Source: Nemertoderma westbladi (lineage: Eukaryota; Xenacoelomorpha; Nemertodermatida; Nemertodermatidae). Taken from it: a stretch of 64,000 nucleotides of DNA. Below, in pieces: positions 54,787 through 64,000 of this stretch; the stretch's first letter is position 1; each line of letters opens with the position of its first letter. The notes under the pieces were generated by a model. It was not told the origin of the DNA. It did not search any database and worked only from the letters and a program-made list of their open reading frames with translations. The translations under genes and the position numbers were made by a program. The stretch lies in contig JAUCBJ010008754.1 of NCBI GenBank assembly GCA_032718475.1, positions 1 through 64,000 of the forward strand. Direction: 5' to 3'.

Positions 54787-54803
54787 TGGTGACCCAGACG
54801 ACT
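54787..54803 (+). promoter_or_regulatory. Primer-binding site, tRNA-Trp-like
   Basis: TGGTGACCCAGACG lies two bases after the 5' LTR. The 3' end of animal tRNA-Trp would pair with TGGTGACCCCGACG, so there is one mismatch in the first 14 bases. tRNA-Trp priming is known for the CsRn1 lineage. Confidence 0.7.
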
Positions 54804-54839
54804 GAACTGAACCTTATCTACAAACCGTATATCTGCAGG

Positions 54840-57563
54840 ATGCCGTTGTATACCGATTGCAAAAAAGCTGCATTAACTGACATTTTAAAAGCCCTAAATA
54901 GCCATGATCCAGATTTTGTCCTTCCAAAAACGAAGGCTGAAATAATAGTTTATCTGGATAAGGAAAATCCATCCGCAGTGAAACTATTGCTCGATAATTA
55001 TCAAGCAAGAGTGATGCAAACCGATGCCACTATCTCTACCGGTACCGGTACAACGCCGGTACCCCAAAAGTTCAGACTACCTGAATTTTATGCAAAAGAT
55101 GCCAGAATCTGGTTTCAGCAAGTGGAGGCAGTTCTTCAAGGGCAAACTGATGCTTCTAAAAAGTCCAATCTTCTAGCCGCTCTGCCGACGGAAACTATTT
55201 TAGATGCTGGCGTTAACGTGCTTATAGATTCGTTCGAGACAATTAGGCAAAATATAATATCTCATCTTGCGGATAGTGATGACCGCCGACTGCGTCAGTT
55301 GCTTGCGGCCCAGGAGTTGGGTGATAGAAAACCATCTGCAGCACTCCGACAGATGACTCGACTGGCACCGGGTAACGAACAAATTGTGCGATTACGTTTT
55401 TTGGAAATTCTACCCCAAACTGTGGGAATAGTTCTCAGTTCGCTCGATAAACTCTCGTTGGACGATCTTGCAGAAGTGGCTGACAAGATGGTAGAACAGC
55501 AGCAGTTTCAAAACACTGCGAGTTTCTCAACATCATCCTCTACTAACTCAAACCCAATTTCTCGAGTTTCTGATTCGACGATTCCAGATTCGCAGCGTCT
55601 ACTGTGGCAATCTCAACAGGCGCTGACAGAACAGGTCGCACAAATTGCTAGCCAACTTCGCGATTTGACAAATCAAAGTCGTAGTAGATCGCATTCGCGT
55701 TCACATCCGGGATATAGGAACCGGAGTTATTCTCAACATCGGTGGTTGGACTCGCCGACAAGTCGGTCGAGAGAGAGAAACCCGCAACCCCGACAAAACG
55801 ATACGAGAGGACCGTGGTGTGAGCAACATTTCCTTCATCGTTCGGAAGCCCAAAGTTGCATACCACCATGCTCATTCCGCCAGTCCTCATCGCGACGACA
55901 TCCGATCAGAGGCGATAATAATGGAGATTCGGGATCGGTTAACGCAGTCCACATTTCGGCGTCGCCTGTAGGTCAGTTCCTAGTAGATTCTGGTAGTGAC
56001 TTCTCCATACTTCCCCAGATGTATGGAAAATATTTAAGCGATAAGTGGCCCTCAATGAATATAAATTTAACAGCCGCAAATTTGTCTAAAATCCCAACTT
56101 TAGGGGAAGGTTTATTGCGTTTTGAGTTGCCATGTTTAGGCAATAAAGAGTTCTCTTGGCGATTTATTTTAGCAGAAGTTAGCCAACCTATTTTGGGTCT
56201 TGATTTTTTGCAAGCCCATAATATTAGTATCGATTGTAGATCCAAACAAATTTATGTGCAAGTAACTTCAGATAACGGTGTACAAAGTGGTAGTATCAAT
56301 TCTATATCCAATTCTCAATGTTCAGCAGACAATTTCTGGTTTGAAACTGTCTTTAAATTAGGCAGTAAAACATTGGTTTTGTGTTTATTGACAGTATTAT
56401 CCATATTGTTGAATTGTTTAACTAAACCCATATTTTCACGCGGTTTATTTGGTGTATGTTTCATATTATTAATGTTCAATGTGTTTGGTGTAGCACACGC
56501 AGTCTCCCATACAGTAGCTAACGGTATTTCTTCCGGTACCACAAACCTTACCTCGTCAATCAGTTTCCCATCCATGCAAAGTGGTAATATCTTATTGGTA
56601 AATGATAAAAACCGGTTAAATTCTTTGCTGGAACAGTACAGTATGGTATTTAAGGATAAACTAGCTAGTGAACCAGTGAGGCATTCGGTAGAGCACCACA
56701 TTCAAACTACAGGCCCTCCATGTTTTTTTCGTCCCCGTCGTTTATTTGGCAAAAAGTTAGTAGCTGCACAGGATGAGTTTGATTGGTTACTGAAACAGGG
56801 TGTAATATCTCGTGCAGAGTCGCCTTGGTCTACTCCATTGCATATAGCAGACAAACCAGGTGGAGGACATAGACCTTGTGGAGATTACCGTGCACTAAAT
56901 AAACAGACCATACCAGACACATATCCGATGCCAAATATTTCTGACATTGCAAATCGTTTTAATGGATGTAAATTTTTTAGTAAAATAGACCTAAAGAAAG
57001 CTTTTCACCAAATACCCGTGGCAGAGGACGATATTGTCAAAACATCCATAGTGACACCGTTTGGACTTTTTAAATTTAATAGAATGCCTTTCGGTTTACG
57101 AAATGCGAGTCAAACCTTTCAGAGATTGATTGATATGACGTTAAGTGATTTGCCGTGCGCTGTAGGATACGTCGATGATGTGTTAATCGGTAGTCCCAAT
57201 GAGGAACAGCACTATCGAGATCTGAAGTGCATCTTGGAGCGTTTAAAGGCAAAGGGATTAACAGCCAATAAAAGTAAATGTGCATTTCTGGTTTCTGAAG
57301 TGAAATTTTTAGGATATTTCATTTCGAATGATGGTATAAAACCAAACCCTGGTAAGCTAGAAGCTATTGACAAGTTTAACAAACCTGACAGCGTGTATTC
57401 TTTACGGAGATTTCTCGGTATGTGTGGTTTTTATCACCGATTTGTGCCTAATTTCTCTAAGATTGCAGCACCCCTTACAGACCTCACTCAAAACAAAACG
57501 AAGAAAGATTCTTTAGAGTGGAATGAATCTGCAAATAATTCATTTATTGAAATGAAAATTTAA
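54840..57563 (+). CDS. Gag-protease-RT polyprotein of the inner CsRn1-like element
   Basis: ATG at 54840 (MPLYTD) is chosen because the frame before it is the primer site. Domains: capsid-like gag to about residue 230 (RLPEFYAKDARIWFQQVE), Arg/Ser-rich linker, a Cys-His-Cys-Cys box near residues 327-345 (WCEQHFLH...CIPPCSF), protease VDSGSDFSIL near 381, two hydrophobic segments near 510-530 and 534-555, then RT with RPRRLFGKKL, FSKIDLKKAFHQIPV and YVDDVLIG near 777, and the start of RNase H. The frame ends at 57563 through a frameshift. Catalytic residues of protease and RT are present. Confidence 0.92.
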   Translation: MPLYTDCKKAALTDILKALNSHDPDFVLPKTKAEIIVYLDKENPSAVKLLLDNYQARVMQTDATISTGTGTTPVPQKFRLPEFYAKDARIWFQQVEAVLQGQTDASKKSNLLAALPTETILDAGVNVLIDSFETIRQNIISHLADSDDRRLRQLLAAQELGDRKPSAALRQMTRLAPGNEQIVRLRFLEILPQTVGIVLSSLDKLSLDDLAEVADKMVEQQQFQNTASFSTSSSTNSNPISRVSDSTIPDSQRLLWQSQQALTEQVAQIASQLRDLTNQSRSRSHSRSHPGYRNRSYSQHRWLDSPTSRSRERNPQPRQNDTRGPWCEQHFLHRSEAQSCIPPCSFRQSSSRRHPIRGDNNGDSGSVNAVHISASPVGQFLVDSGSDFSILPQMYGKYLSDKWPSMNINLTAANLSKIPTLGEGLLRFELPCLGNKEFSWRFILAEVSQPILGLDFLQAHNISIDCRSKQIYVQVTSDNGVQSGSINSISNSQCSADNFWFETVFKLGSKTLVLCLLTVLSILLNCLTKPIFSRGLFGVCFILLMFNVFGVAHAVSHTVANGISSGTTNLTSSISFPSMQSGNILLVNDKNRLNSLLEQYSMVFKDKLASEPVRHSVEHHIQTTGPPCFFRPRRLFGKKLVAAQDEFDWLLKQGVISRAESPWSTPLHIADKPGGGHRPCGDYRALNKQTIPDTYPMPNISDIANRFNGCKFFSKIDLKKAFHQIPVAEDDIVKTSIVTPFGLFKFNRMPFGLRNASQTFQRLIDMTLSDLPCAVGYVDDVLIGSPNEEQHYRDLKCILERLKAKGLTANKSKCAFLVSEVKFLGYFISNDGIKPNPGKLEAIDKFNKPDSVYSLRRFLGMCGFYHRFVPNFSKIAAPLTDLTQNKTKKDSLEWNESANNSFIEMKI

Positions 57564-59206
57564 AAGCAGCAGTAACTTTATCATTTCCAGTTCCCAATGC
57601 TAAACTTTCGTTAACCACAGATGCATCTAATGTTGCATTGGGCGCTGTAGTGCATCAAGAAGTTGATAATAATCTAGAACCACTGTGTTTCTATTCATGA
57701 AAACTAACATCTAGCGAGAGTAAAAAATCTGCCTTCGATAAGGAATTATTAGCTATTTATTCGGCGTTAAAGCACCATGAATGGCTTTTAGGTCAGGAGC
57801 TCATGATTTATACGGATCACAAACCCCTGCTAAGGTGTCTAGAAATGAAAAATCCCACACCGCAACAGGCTCGCTGGATATCCTATATATCGGAATTTAA
57901 CGCACAGATAGAACACGTAGCAGGTGCAGAAAACATTGTAGCCGATGCACTGTCAAGGACATGTTCAGTTATTAACTTTGATAATGAAACTTATGTGGAG
58001 TTGGCAAAGGCACAGTTGGTTGATGAAAAGTTACAAAAATTCTTCACTCAAACAACTATCCCTTTGAAATGCATAGTTCTATATAACGGAATGCAACTTT
58101 TTTGTGATGAGAGTTGTTCAAGTATGAGACAATATTTACCTGAAAAATTTCGAAAGCAATTATTCCATAAATTTCACGATTTATCCCATCCCGGATTTAG
58201 AGCATCATTGAAATTAATTGCCGAACGATACATTTGGCCGAGTATGAACAAGGATGTGAAAGAATGGTCTCGAAATTGCCAAAATTGTCAAATTTCAAAA
58301 ACGACACTACATACGAAAACACCGATTGGAAGCATTCCAACCGATGGCCGATTTGAAACAGTACATATTGATTTAGTCGGTCCGTTGCCACCATCCTGTG
58401 GTTATCGGTATTTGCTGACAATAATTGACCGTTTTACTAGATGGCCAGAGGTGGTGCCCATTAGGGATATAACAACAGATTCAGTAGCAAAAGGATTTCT
58501 TTTCCATTGGATTAGTCGATTGGGTGTGCCCAGAACAATAGTTACGGATAGAGGGTCACAGTTTGAGTCAGGACTGTGGAGTAGTTTGATGAAAGAATTG
58601 GGAATAAAACGGTGTCGGACTACTGCATATCACCCTGCATGTAATGGAGCCATAGAGAGGTTCCACAGACAGCTAAAGGCTTCCTTAAGGGCAAAGTGTA
58701 ACTCATCTGGCTGGTTCAATGAACTGCCGTTAGTATTGTTAGGATTGCGCTCTGTAACCGGAATTCATAAATATTCTCCTGCTCAGTTAACATATGGAGT
58801 TGAGTTGTGTTTACCTGGAAGATTTTTTAAAGAAACTTCAGGGAATAATTCCCTGGATATTCCTAATTTTGTTGATAGGTTGTTCTGAAAAATGGATTCT
58901 TTTTCTCCACCAATCAGGAAACATTCTGGAAAGGACCATATTCCGAGCCATTTAAAAAACTCGTCGCATGTCTGGATAAAAGATGCTATCAAAAGGTCAT
59001 CACTTGCACCTTTGTACATGGGGCCTTATAAGGTTGTTTCGATGAGTGACAAAACCGTGACAGTATTGCGTCATAACGTGGAACAAGTCATCTCTCTGGA
59101 TAGAGTAAAGCCCTCGTGTATTTCTGGGGAAAATTTAAGTGTGTTAATCAAACCCATGAAACGTGTGCGATTTAATTTACTAATAAACGTGTTTGAAAAA
59201 CGTTAA
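57564..59206 (+). pseudogene. RNase H and integrase of the inner CsRn1-like element, broken
   Basis: After the shift near 57561, RNase H continues with TTDASNVALGAVVHQ and, past an in-frame TGA (57698-57700), [15 protein letters not shown] and ADALSRTC. The integrase has the HHCC zinc motif (HDLSHPGFR...CQNCQISK), [20 protein letters not shown] and [14 protein letters not shown], so D, D and E are present. A TGA at 58886-58888 cuts off the C-terminal domain, which is readable in the same frame to 59206. Three lesions make it non-functional as it stands. Confidence 0.92.
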
Positions 59207-59500
59207 TTAAGATAATATTTGTATTATAATAATACTTAATTTCGACTCCTTATATAATTATAATAGTTGTGTGTATCCATTAACATTTGTTTTTGTGCTT
59301 TTGACTTACGTCAATTATATATTTGTATTATATTGCGTAATTACTAATTTTATAATGTAACCTTTAGGATACACAAAATTATGTGTATATAGTAGTATTA
59401 GTTTATATTAGTATTAGTAGTACATGTAATAATGTGTGCACTATAATTAACATTTATTTTTTGTGAACTACTGCACTCCGCTTATTTTTGGAGGGTGTAG

Positions 59501-59713
59501 TGTAAAGTAGCTTGATTTAATACTACCTTGGATATTGATCCATATACATATGTAACACTGACTGCAGTACTGTAGTGTGCAGACATTTTGAGTTCTATAT
59601 TCAACTACCGGTACCTGATTATAATACTGAACACAGAATTACAAAGGTTCAATAAAAATATACAAAGATACATTTGGTGACTGTTTTCAGCAGTATCAAT
59701 ATAGATACTTACA
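59501..59713 (+). repeat. 3' LTR of the inner CsRn1-like element
   Basis: About 98% identical to 54573-54785 by eye. The 59207-59500 stretch before it is AT-rich 3' untranslated sequence ending in TTTTTGGAGGGTGTAG, the likely polypurine tract. Confidence 0.93.
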
Positions 59714-60111
59714 GTCAGTAACTATTTTGCGGGGAATACCGAATCAACTTATCCAAGAATTTAAGAAAGCAGTAGCTACTGTATCTGCAGTTATATTTCT
59801 TAAAGGTACTACTTTGGGCCATCTGGTGTATCTATCTACCGCTGTGAATCAGTATTTATAGCCATTGGATGGAGGTAATGGACCTACGATATCTATATGT
59901 ACGGTGTCTAACCTAGATGAAGTAGGTATTGTGTCTATTGGAGTTTTAATATGGCGTGTAATTTTACAAGTTTGGCAATGCTGACATTCGTTAGCCCAAA
60001 CTTTTACCTGCTTTTTAACACCTGGCCATATAAAACGAGCGGTAACTAAATGTGACGATTCTTTGGGACCTGGATGGGATAAATTGTGAATACTGTCAAA
60101 AATTTGGCGTC
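59714..60111 (-). pseudogene. Integrase core of the outer gypsy element
   Basis: On the minus strand it reads through the zinc-binding cysteines (CQHCQTCKI region near 59965-59985), the first catalytic Asp area (TVHIDIVGPLPP, about 59890-59910) and TRWPKVVPL. It continues the frame seen at 54384-54572 across the inner element and the frame at 61689 across the piggyBac MITE. Confidence 0.8.
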
Positions 60112-60115
60112 TTAA

Positions 60116-61684
60116 CCCTATTAGTACCGGGCTATAAAATGTTGTACAAATACCGGGGGGGGGGGGGGGGGGTCATATTGACCCCCCCCCCCCTTCTAAA
60201 ATCTACAAATATTTACGAAAACGTCTGATTTTTTGTTTGTACGTAGGTATAGCTTGTCTGGATCCGACCGAAAAAAAAAATTTTCGAAAAAATGTACTGG
60301 GGTGGTTATATTGCAGCACCAAAATTACAAGTAGTGCACAATTTTCACAAAATTTGAAAGTTACATTTTCGGCTAATTATTTTTCAATACAGGTTTTCTG
60401 GGGTGCAAAATACATTGGAAAATATTTAAAAATGATATGATTACTATAAATGGCTGTTTAGTCCTCTCTGCGTAGGAAAAAAATGAAAAAAACAAGTAAC
60501 CAGCACTTTTCAGTTAGAACACAAAATTTTTAATTCACTTATACGATGCTATAAATTCACATTTTCAGGTTTTCGAGGGCGCTGATTCTAATGGAATACA
60601 TTTCTAATATGCCAGATCATTGCTACTTGTATTTTTCGGCGTAATTTGGCAAATTTTGGTGCTAGCAACAAATTTCGTACCCATCACCAAAAAGTACAAG
60701 TTTGCGATGTCCAGTGCTTTTTTTATTGATTCCATCGGATTCAGGACCCTCATAAACCCGTATAACGCAAGAAACAAGGTGATACTATCTGCTTATCAAT
60801 TTGCATATTTTCCAAAATTTGGTGCTGGCACAACAATTTTCACCCACCGGCGAAAAATACAAGTTTGAGAACTCTTATGAAATTTTCACTGATTCCATTG
60901 AATTCAGAACCATCACAAACCCGTATAACGCAAGAAACAAGGTGACACAATCAATTGATATATTTTATGGTTTTCAAAATTTGGTGCTAGCACCACATTT
61001 TGCAACCACATCCGAAAAATACAAGTTTGAGATGTCTAGTTCGATAATTATATTTTCCATTGAATTCAGAACAGCCATAAACCTATAAAACGCAAGAAAT
61101 AAATTGTCACAAGCAATTTTATCTATTGAATGGATTTTCAAAATTTCGTGCTAGCACCAAAATTTGCACACAGCACCGAAAAATACAAGTTTGATACGCT
61201 TGGTGCAACTCGTATATATTTCATCGAATCCAGAACCCCAAAAAAACCCCAATTGCGTAAAAAACAAATTTCAAACAATCAATTTACAAAATTGACTTAT
61301 TTCAAAATTTGGTGCTGGCACCAAAATTTGGCACCCACCGAACAAAACAAGTTTGAAATTTGTAAATCAATTTATATGAATTCCATCCACTTTCTAATAC
61401 CAAAAAACCGGTGTAAATCAAAAATAGAGATGTTACAATTCATATTTAATGAAATGTAATTTTCAAAAAACGTCTCAAAAAAAAGTGCCAAAAGTAGGGT
61501 TAAAAAATGGTGCTATAACTCGAAAAGTACCTAATATTTTTGAAAACGGTTTTCACTACTAGGAAGACAATAGATTTTTAGGAAAAGTCAGAAAATTGCA
61601 GATTCCCAACTGCGTTTGTTTCAGAATTATAATAAAAAAACCACGGGGGGGTCATATTGACCCCCCCCCCCGGGTTTAATAGGG
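60116..61684. mobile_element. piggyBac-type MITE with poly-G caps and inner tandem repeats
   Basis: Flanked by TTAA on both sides (60112-60115 and 61685-61688). Ends are inverted: CCCTATTA...TAATAGGG, with CCGGG inside each end. Near both ends sits GGGTCATATTGACCC within long G and C runs (about 60157-60193 and 61645-61671). The interior has at least five diverged units of about 160 bp marked by CAAAATTTGGTGCTnGCACC (60651, 60820, 60975, 61138, 61302). No transposase. Removing the insert with one TTAA rejoins the host integrase frame. Confidence 0.88.
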
Positions 61685-61688
61685 TTAA

Positions 61689-61929
61689 TGTCATCGGAAT
61701 ATATGGTCTTAGATGGGGCGTAGAGTCATCGAAAACTACCTCTTTGTCGCCAAGAACTTTCACTCTTTTTAAAGGTAAACTAGTTTAGCGGAAAAATGAT
61801 TGTAAGTCACTATCAGCTGATTGTGCGTCGGCTAATTCTTCCAAATTGTCGAATGAAATGGCACATATAGGACGAGAAAGGGCGTCAGCCACAATATTAT
61901 CGGAACCAGAAACATGTTCAATCTTACTT
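61689..61929 (-). pseudogene. RNase H end and integrase start of the outer gypsy element
   Basis: On the minus strand, [19 protein letters not shown] marks the RNase H C-terminus, followed by a spacer and the integrase N-terminal region (LRPYIPMTL just before the MITE). The RNase H upstream part resumes at 62656 after the family B insertion. Confidence 0.85.
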
Positions 61930-61940
61930 GTGAACTCTGA

Positions 61941-62644
61941 CTTCTGACAGTTAACTTTGAAAGTCCTCAGCAAGTCTCTGATCGGATGAGCATAAGCTCA
62001 AAGGATGGTATGCTTGAGCATGTGGACGACTTCTGTTACCTGGGATCATGGATCCGGAAGTCAGGTGAGGACCTTCGAATACGTAAGGGAAAGGCATGGG
62101 CAGCCTTGAATAGGCTTTCCAGGATTTGGAAGTCACCTAGAATTAATCGCAAACTTAAGGTCCGATTATTTAGAGCAGCAGTAGTTCCAGTACTCCTCTA
62201 CGGGAGTCCATGCTGGGCTCTAACTGCTGAGGACACCAAATCTCTGGATGGCACATTCACAAGAATGCTACGCCGGGTACATTGTGTCAAGTACAATGCA
62301 CACATCTCCAACCAGACACTATATAACATTGGAGGTGTCTCATTGGTTCCCCCAAGCTTGACACTAGAACAAAATCGCCTCCGCTTTGCAGGACATTGCT
62401 TTCGCCCTGAGGACCAGCCAGTGCATAATCTTGTACTTTGGCAGCCTCATGGAGTGAATAAGCATGGTGGACAGCCCATGACTTTCTTGAGACGCATCTT
62501 AAAGGACACTGGCCTTAAAGATGCGGAGGATCTAGCAAATGTCATGGGTGATAGGGAGTTGTGGCGGTGCAATTTTGTTGACAAGCCGGCACAGCATTCT
62601 TAAAAATGCAGCTGCAATGCAGCATGCCGATCCTAGTAGTAGTA
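61941..62644 (+). mobile_element. LINE family B, copy 4 (strongly 5'-truncated)
   Basis: TSD GTGAACTCTGA at 61930-61940 and 62645-62655. It begins near TTCTGACAGTTAACTTTG and contains only the C-terminal part of the polyprotein. The frame 61986-62603 is intact to the family terminus KPAQHS. The 3' hairpin and TAG run are present. Confidence 0.93.
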
Positions 62645-62655
62645 GTGAACTCTGA

Positions 62656-63928
62656 AATGTAGGATAACCATCTAGATTGTTGTGGCGAAGGATTTTTCAT
62701 TGTTAAACTATGCACAAGAGGTTTATGGTCTGTAAAAATTGTTATTTCTTGGCTAAGTAACCAATCGTGTTGTTTTAATGCTGCATAAATTCCAAGTTCT
62801 CGATCAAAAGCTGATTTTTTTGATTCTGCTGACTGTTAATTTTCTAGAATAGAAAGCTAATGGCTCTGCTCTCCCGTTAACCAACTGATGAATAACTGCA
62901 CCTAACGCAATGGAAGAAGCATCTGTTGTTATACTTAGAGGTGCTCCTTTCAAAGGGAAAGACAGAGTTATTGACTTTTCTAAAGCACTTTTTAAATTGC
63001 TAAAGGCAAGTTGCGCATCTAAAGTAAGTTCAAAATTTTCGTTTTTGGACTTATTTATTTTTCTAGTGAGGTCGGTGAGTGGTGCAGCTATCAATGAAAA
63101 ATTTGGTATGAATCGGTGGTAAAATCCACACATTCCTAAAAATCGACGCAATGAAGAAATAGATTTGGGTTGTGGTACTTCTTTTATCGCTTGAATTTTG
63201 GATGGATTTGGGGAAACGTCATTTTTAGATATCACGTAACCTAAAAATTGCACTTCAGTTTGAAAATATGAACACTTTGATATTTTGGCTTTCAAACCGT
63301 AACTCTCAAATCGTTTTAGTACTGCCTCCAGGTCCTTAAAATGTTGTTCTTCGTTTGGGCTTGCGATTAATATATCGTCAATGTAACCCACAGCAAAAGG
63401 TAAACCTGAAAGAGCAGTATCTATTAATCGTTGAAAGGTTTGGCTTGCGTTTTTGAGACCAAAAGGCATTCTTTTAAAACAAAACATACCAAAAGGTGTA
63501 GTAATAGCAGTTTTTTTTACGTCATCATCCGCCATAGGAATTTGGTAAAAAGCTTTTTCGAGATCTATTTTTGTAAAGACGGTGCAGCCCCTAAAGTTAT
63601 TGCTTATGTCTGCTATGTTTGGCATAGGATAGCAGTCATAAACAGTTTGCCGATTTAAGCGACGATAATCACCACAATTTCTCCAAGTACCATCAGATTT
63701 TGGTACCATGTGCAACGGAGAACACCATGGCGAATCGCTGCGTTCTGCAATGCTATTTTTAACTAAATTATTAAAATCGGAAGTTGCGGCGGTTAATTTT
63801 TCACCAAATAATCTACGCGGTCTAGAAAAACACGGAGGTCCGCTAGTGATTATATGGTGTTCTATATTATGTTTTACTGGTTCGTTTTTACATCTCAGAG
63901 AGAAAACAGTATCATACTTATTTAACAA
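62656..63928 (-). pseudogene. RT and RNase H of the outer gypsy element
   Basis: 63928-62804 gives 374 residues with GPPCFSRPRRLFGEKL, WRNCGDYRRLNRQT, FTKIDLEKAFYQIPM, YIDDILIAS, FLGYVIS and the RNase H start TTDASSIALGAVIHQ. The frame is lost in an A-run near 62815-62822; RNase H continues in another frame with FTDHKPL to the family B insertion. RT catalytic residues are intact. The motifs are close to those of the inner element but clearly a different family. The start lies beyond 63928 in the same frame. Confidence 0.9.
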
Positions 63929-64000
63929 TTTATTTAACCTTGTTTTGGTATTTGAATTGATTAAGTTAACTCTTGAAATTTCCTTATTAATTTCCTTACT

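Larger units (their letters stand above)
54573..59713 (+). mobile_element. CsRn1-like Ty3/gypsy element, plus strand
   Basis: LTRs of 213 bp at 54573-54785 and 59501-59713 begin TGTAAAGTAG and end ACA; they differ at about five sites. TSD GTCAG at 54568-54572 and 59714-59718. A TGGTGACCC primer site follows the 5' LTR and a GGAGGG tract precedes the 3' LTR. It is inserted in the integrase gene of the outer gypsy element. The polyprotein belongs to the CsRn1 lineage by gag Cys/His box, primer site and RT motifs. Confidence 0.95.
53652..64000 (-). mobile_element. CsRn1-like Ty3/gypsy element, minus strand (runs off window)
   Basis: The 3' LTR is 53652-53784 (133 bp, TGTTAGAG...CGCTCCA on the minus strand), preceded by a polypurine tract AGGAAGGGGGGG. 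Going right, integrase C-terminus, integrase core, RNase H and RT follow in the expected minus-strand order, interrupted by three later insertions (54573-59713, 60116-61684, 61941-62644). The 5' end lies beyond 64000. Confidence 0.9.

Noticed and set aside
1-64000. CRISPR arrays, prokaryotic operons or a defence system
   Set aside because: The tandem repeats are satellite-like without unique spacers, and all coding content is eukaryotic retroelement or host gene.

Overview
This is a 64 kb piece of animal (metazoan) nuclear DNA. It is AT-rich, full of nested transposable elements, and carries one recognisable host gene: a two-coding-exon YIPF5/YIP1A-type Golgi membrane protein gene on the + strand (exon 1 at 3867-4071, exon 2 at 10774-11420). 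The mix of RTE-like LINEs, BEL/Pao, CsRn1-like and other Ty3/gypsy elements, a piggyBac-type MITE and foldback elements suits an invertebrate or basal deuterostome. I cannot name the species. No prokaryotic genes, CRISPR arrays or rRNA were seen.

Layout. 1-3866: intergenic DNA with a perfect 83-bp-arm hairpin and a 5'-truncated LINE (family B, minus strand). 3867-11425: the YIPF5-like gene. Its 6.7 kb intron is almost filled by a foldback transposon (4545-10302) with satellite-filled arms, and this carries a LINE (family A) that itself carries a 312-bp insert. 11545-19860: a giant palindromic element with tRNA-like sequences in its arms; its left arm is split by a 3,957-bp Ty3/gypsy element that has intact LTRs but no integrase. 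19977-35879: a 15.9 kb BEL/Pao element on the minus strand with about 1.17 kb LTRs, extra ORFs at both ends and a broken pol. 36140-44080: a CR1/L2-like remnant, then a near full-length family A LINE split by a near full-length family B LINE. 42423-45963 and 50049-53651: a 3.6 kb duplication of a LINE A 3' half joined to a decayed BEL gag. 48185-49827: a third family B copy. 53652-64000: a CsRn1-like gypsy element on the minus strand running off the window, pierced by a second CsRn1-like gypsy element (54573-59713, plus strand), a piggyBac-type MITE (60116-61684) and a fourth family B copy (61941-62644).

The window works as a record of insertion order rather than as a set of cooperating genes. 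Target site duplications (TSDs) were read directly for the INT-less gypsy (AACAG), the BEL element (ATTAT), the inner CsRn1-like element (GTCAG), the piggyBac MITE (TTAA) and three family B copies (11 bp each). Only the YIPF5 gene looks like an intact host gene; most element ORFs carry stops or frameshifts.

The most unusual items are: the tRNA-like promoter boxes inside a giant palindrome; the satellite-armed foldback in a host intron; the large BEL element with extra 5' and 3' ORFs and a YMDN in place of the usual YxDD; two hydrophobic helices between protease and RT in a CsRn1-like polyprotein; and the integrase-free gypsy element whose ATG spans the LTR junction. All similarity statements come from reading motifs by eye; no database search was run.
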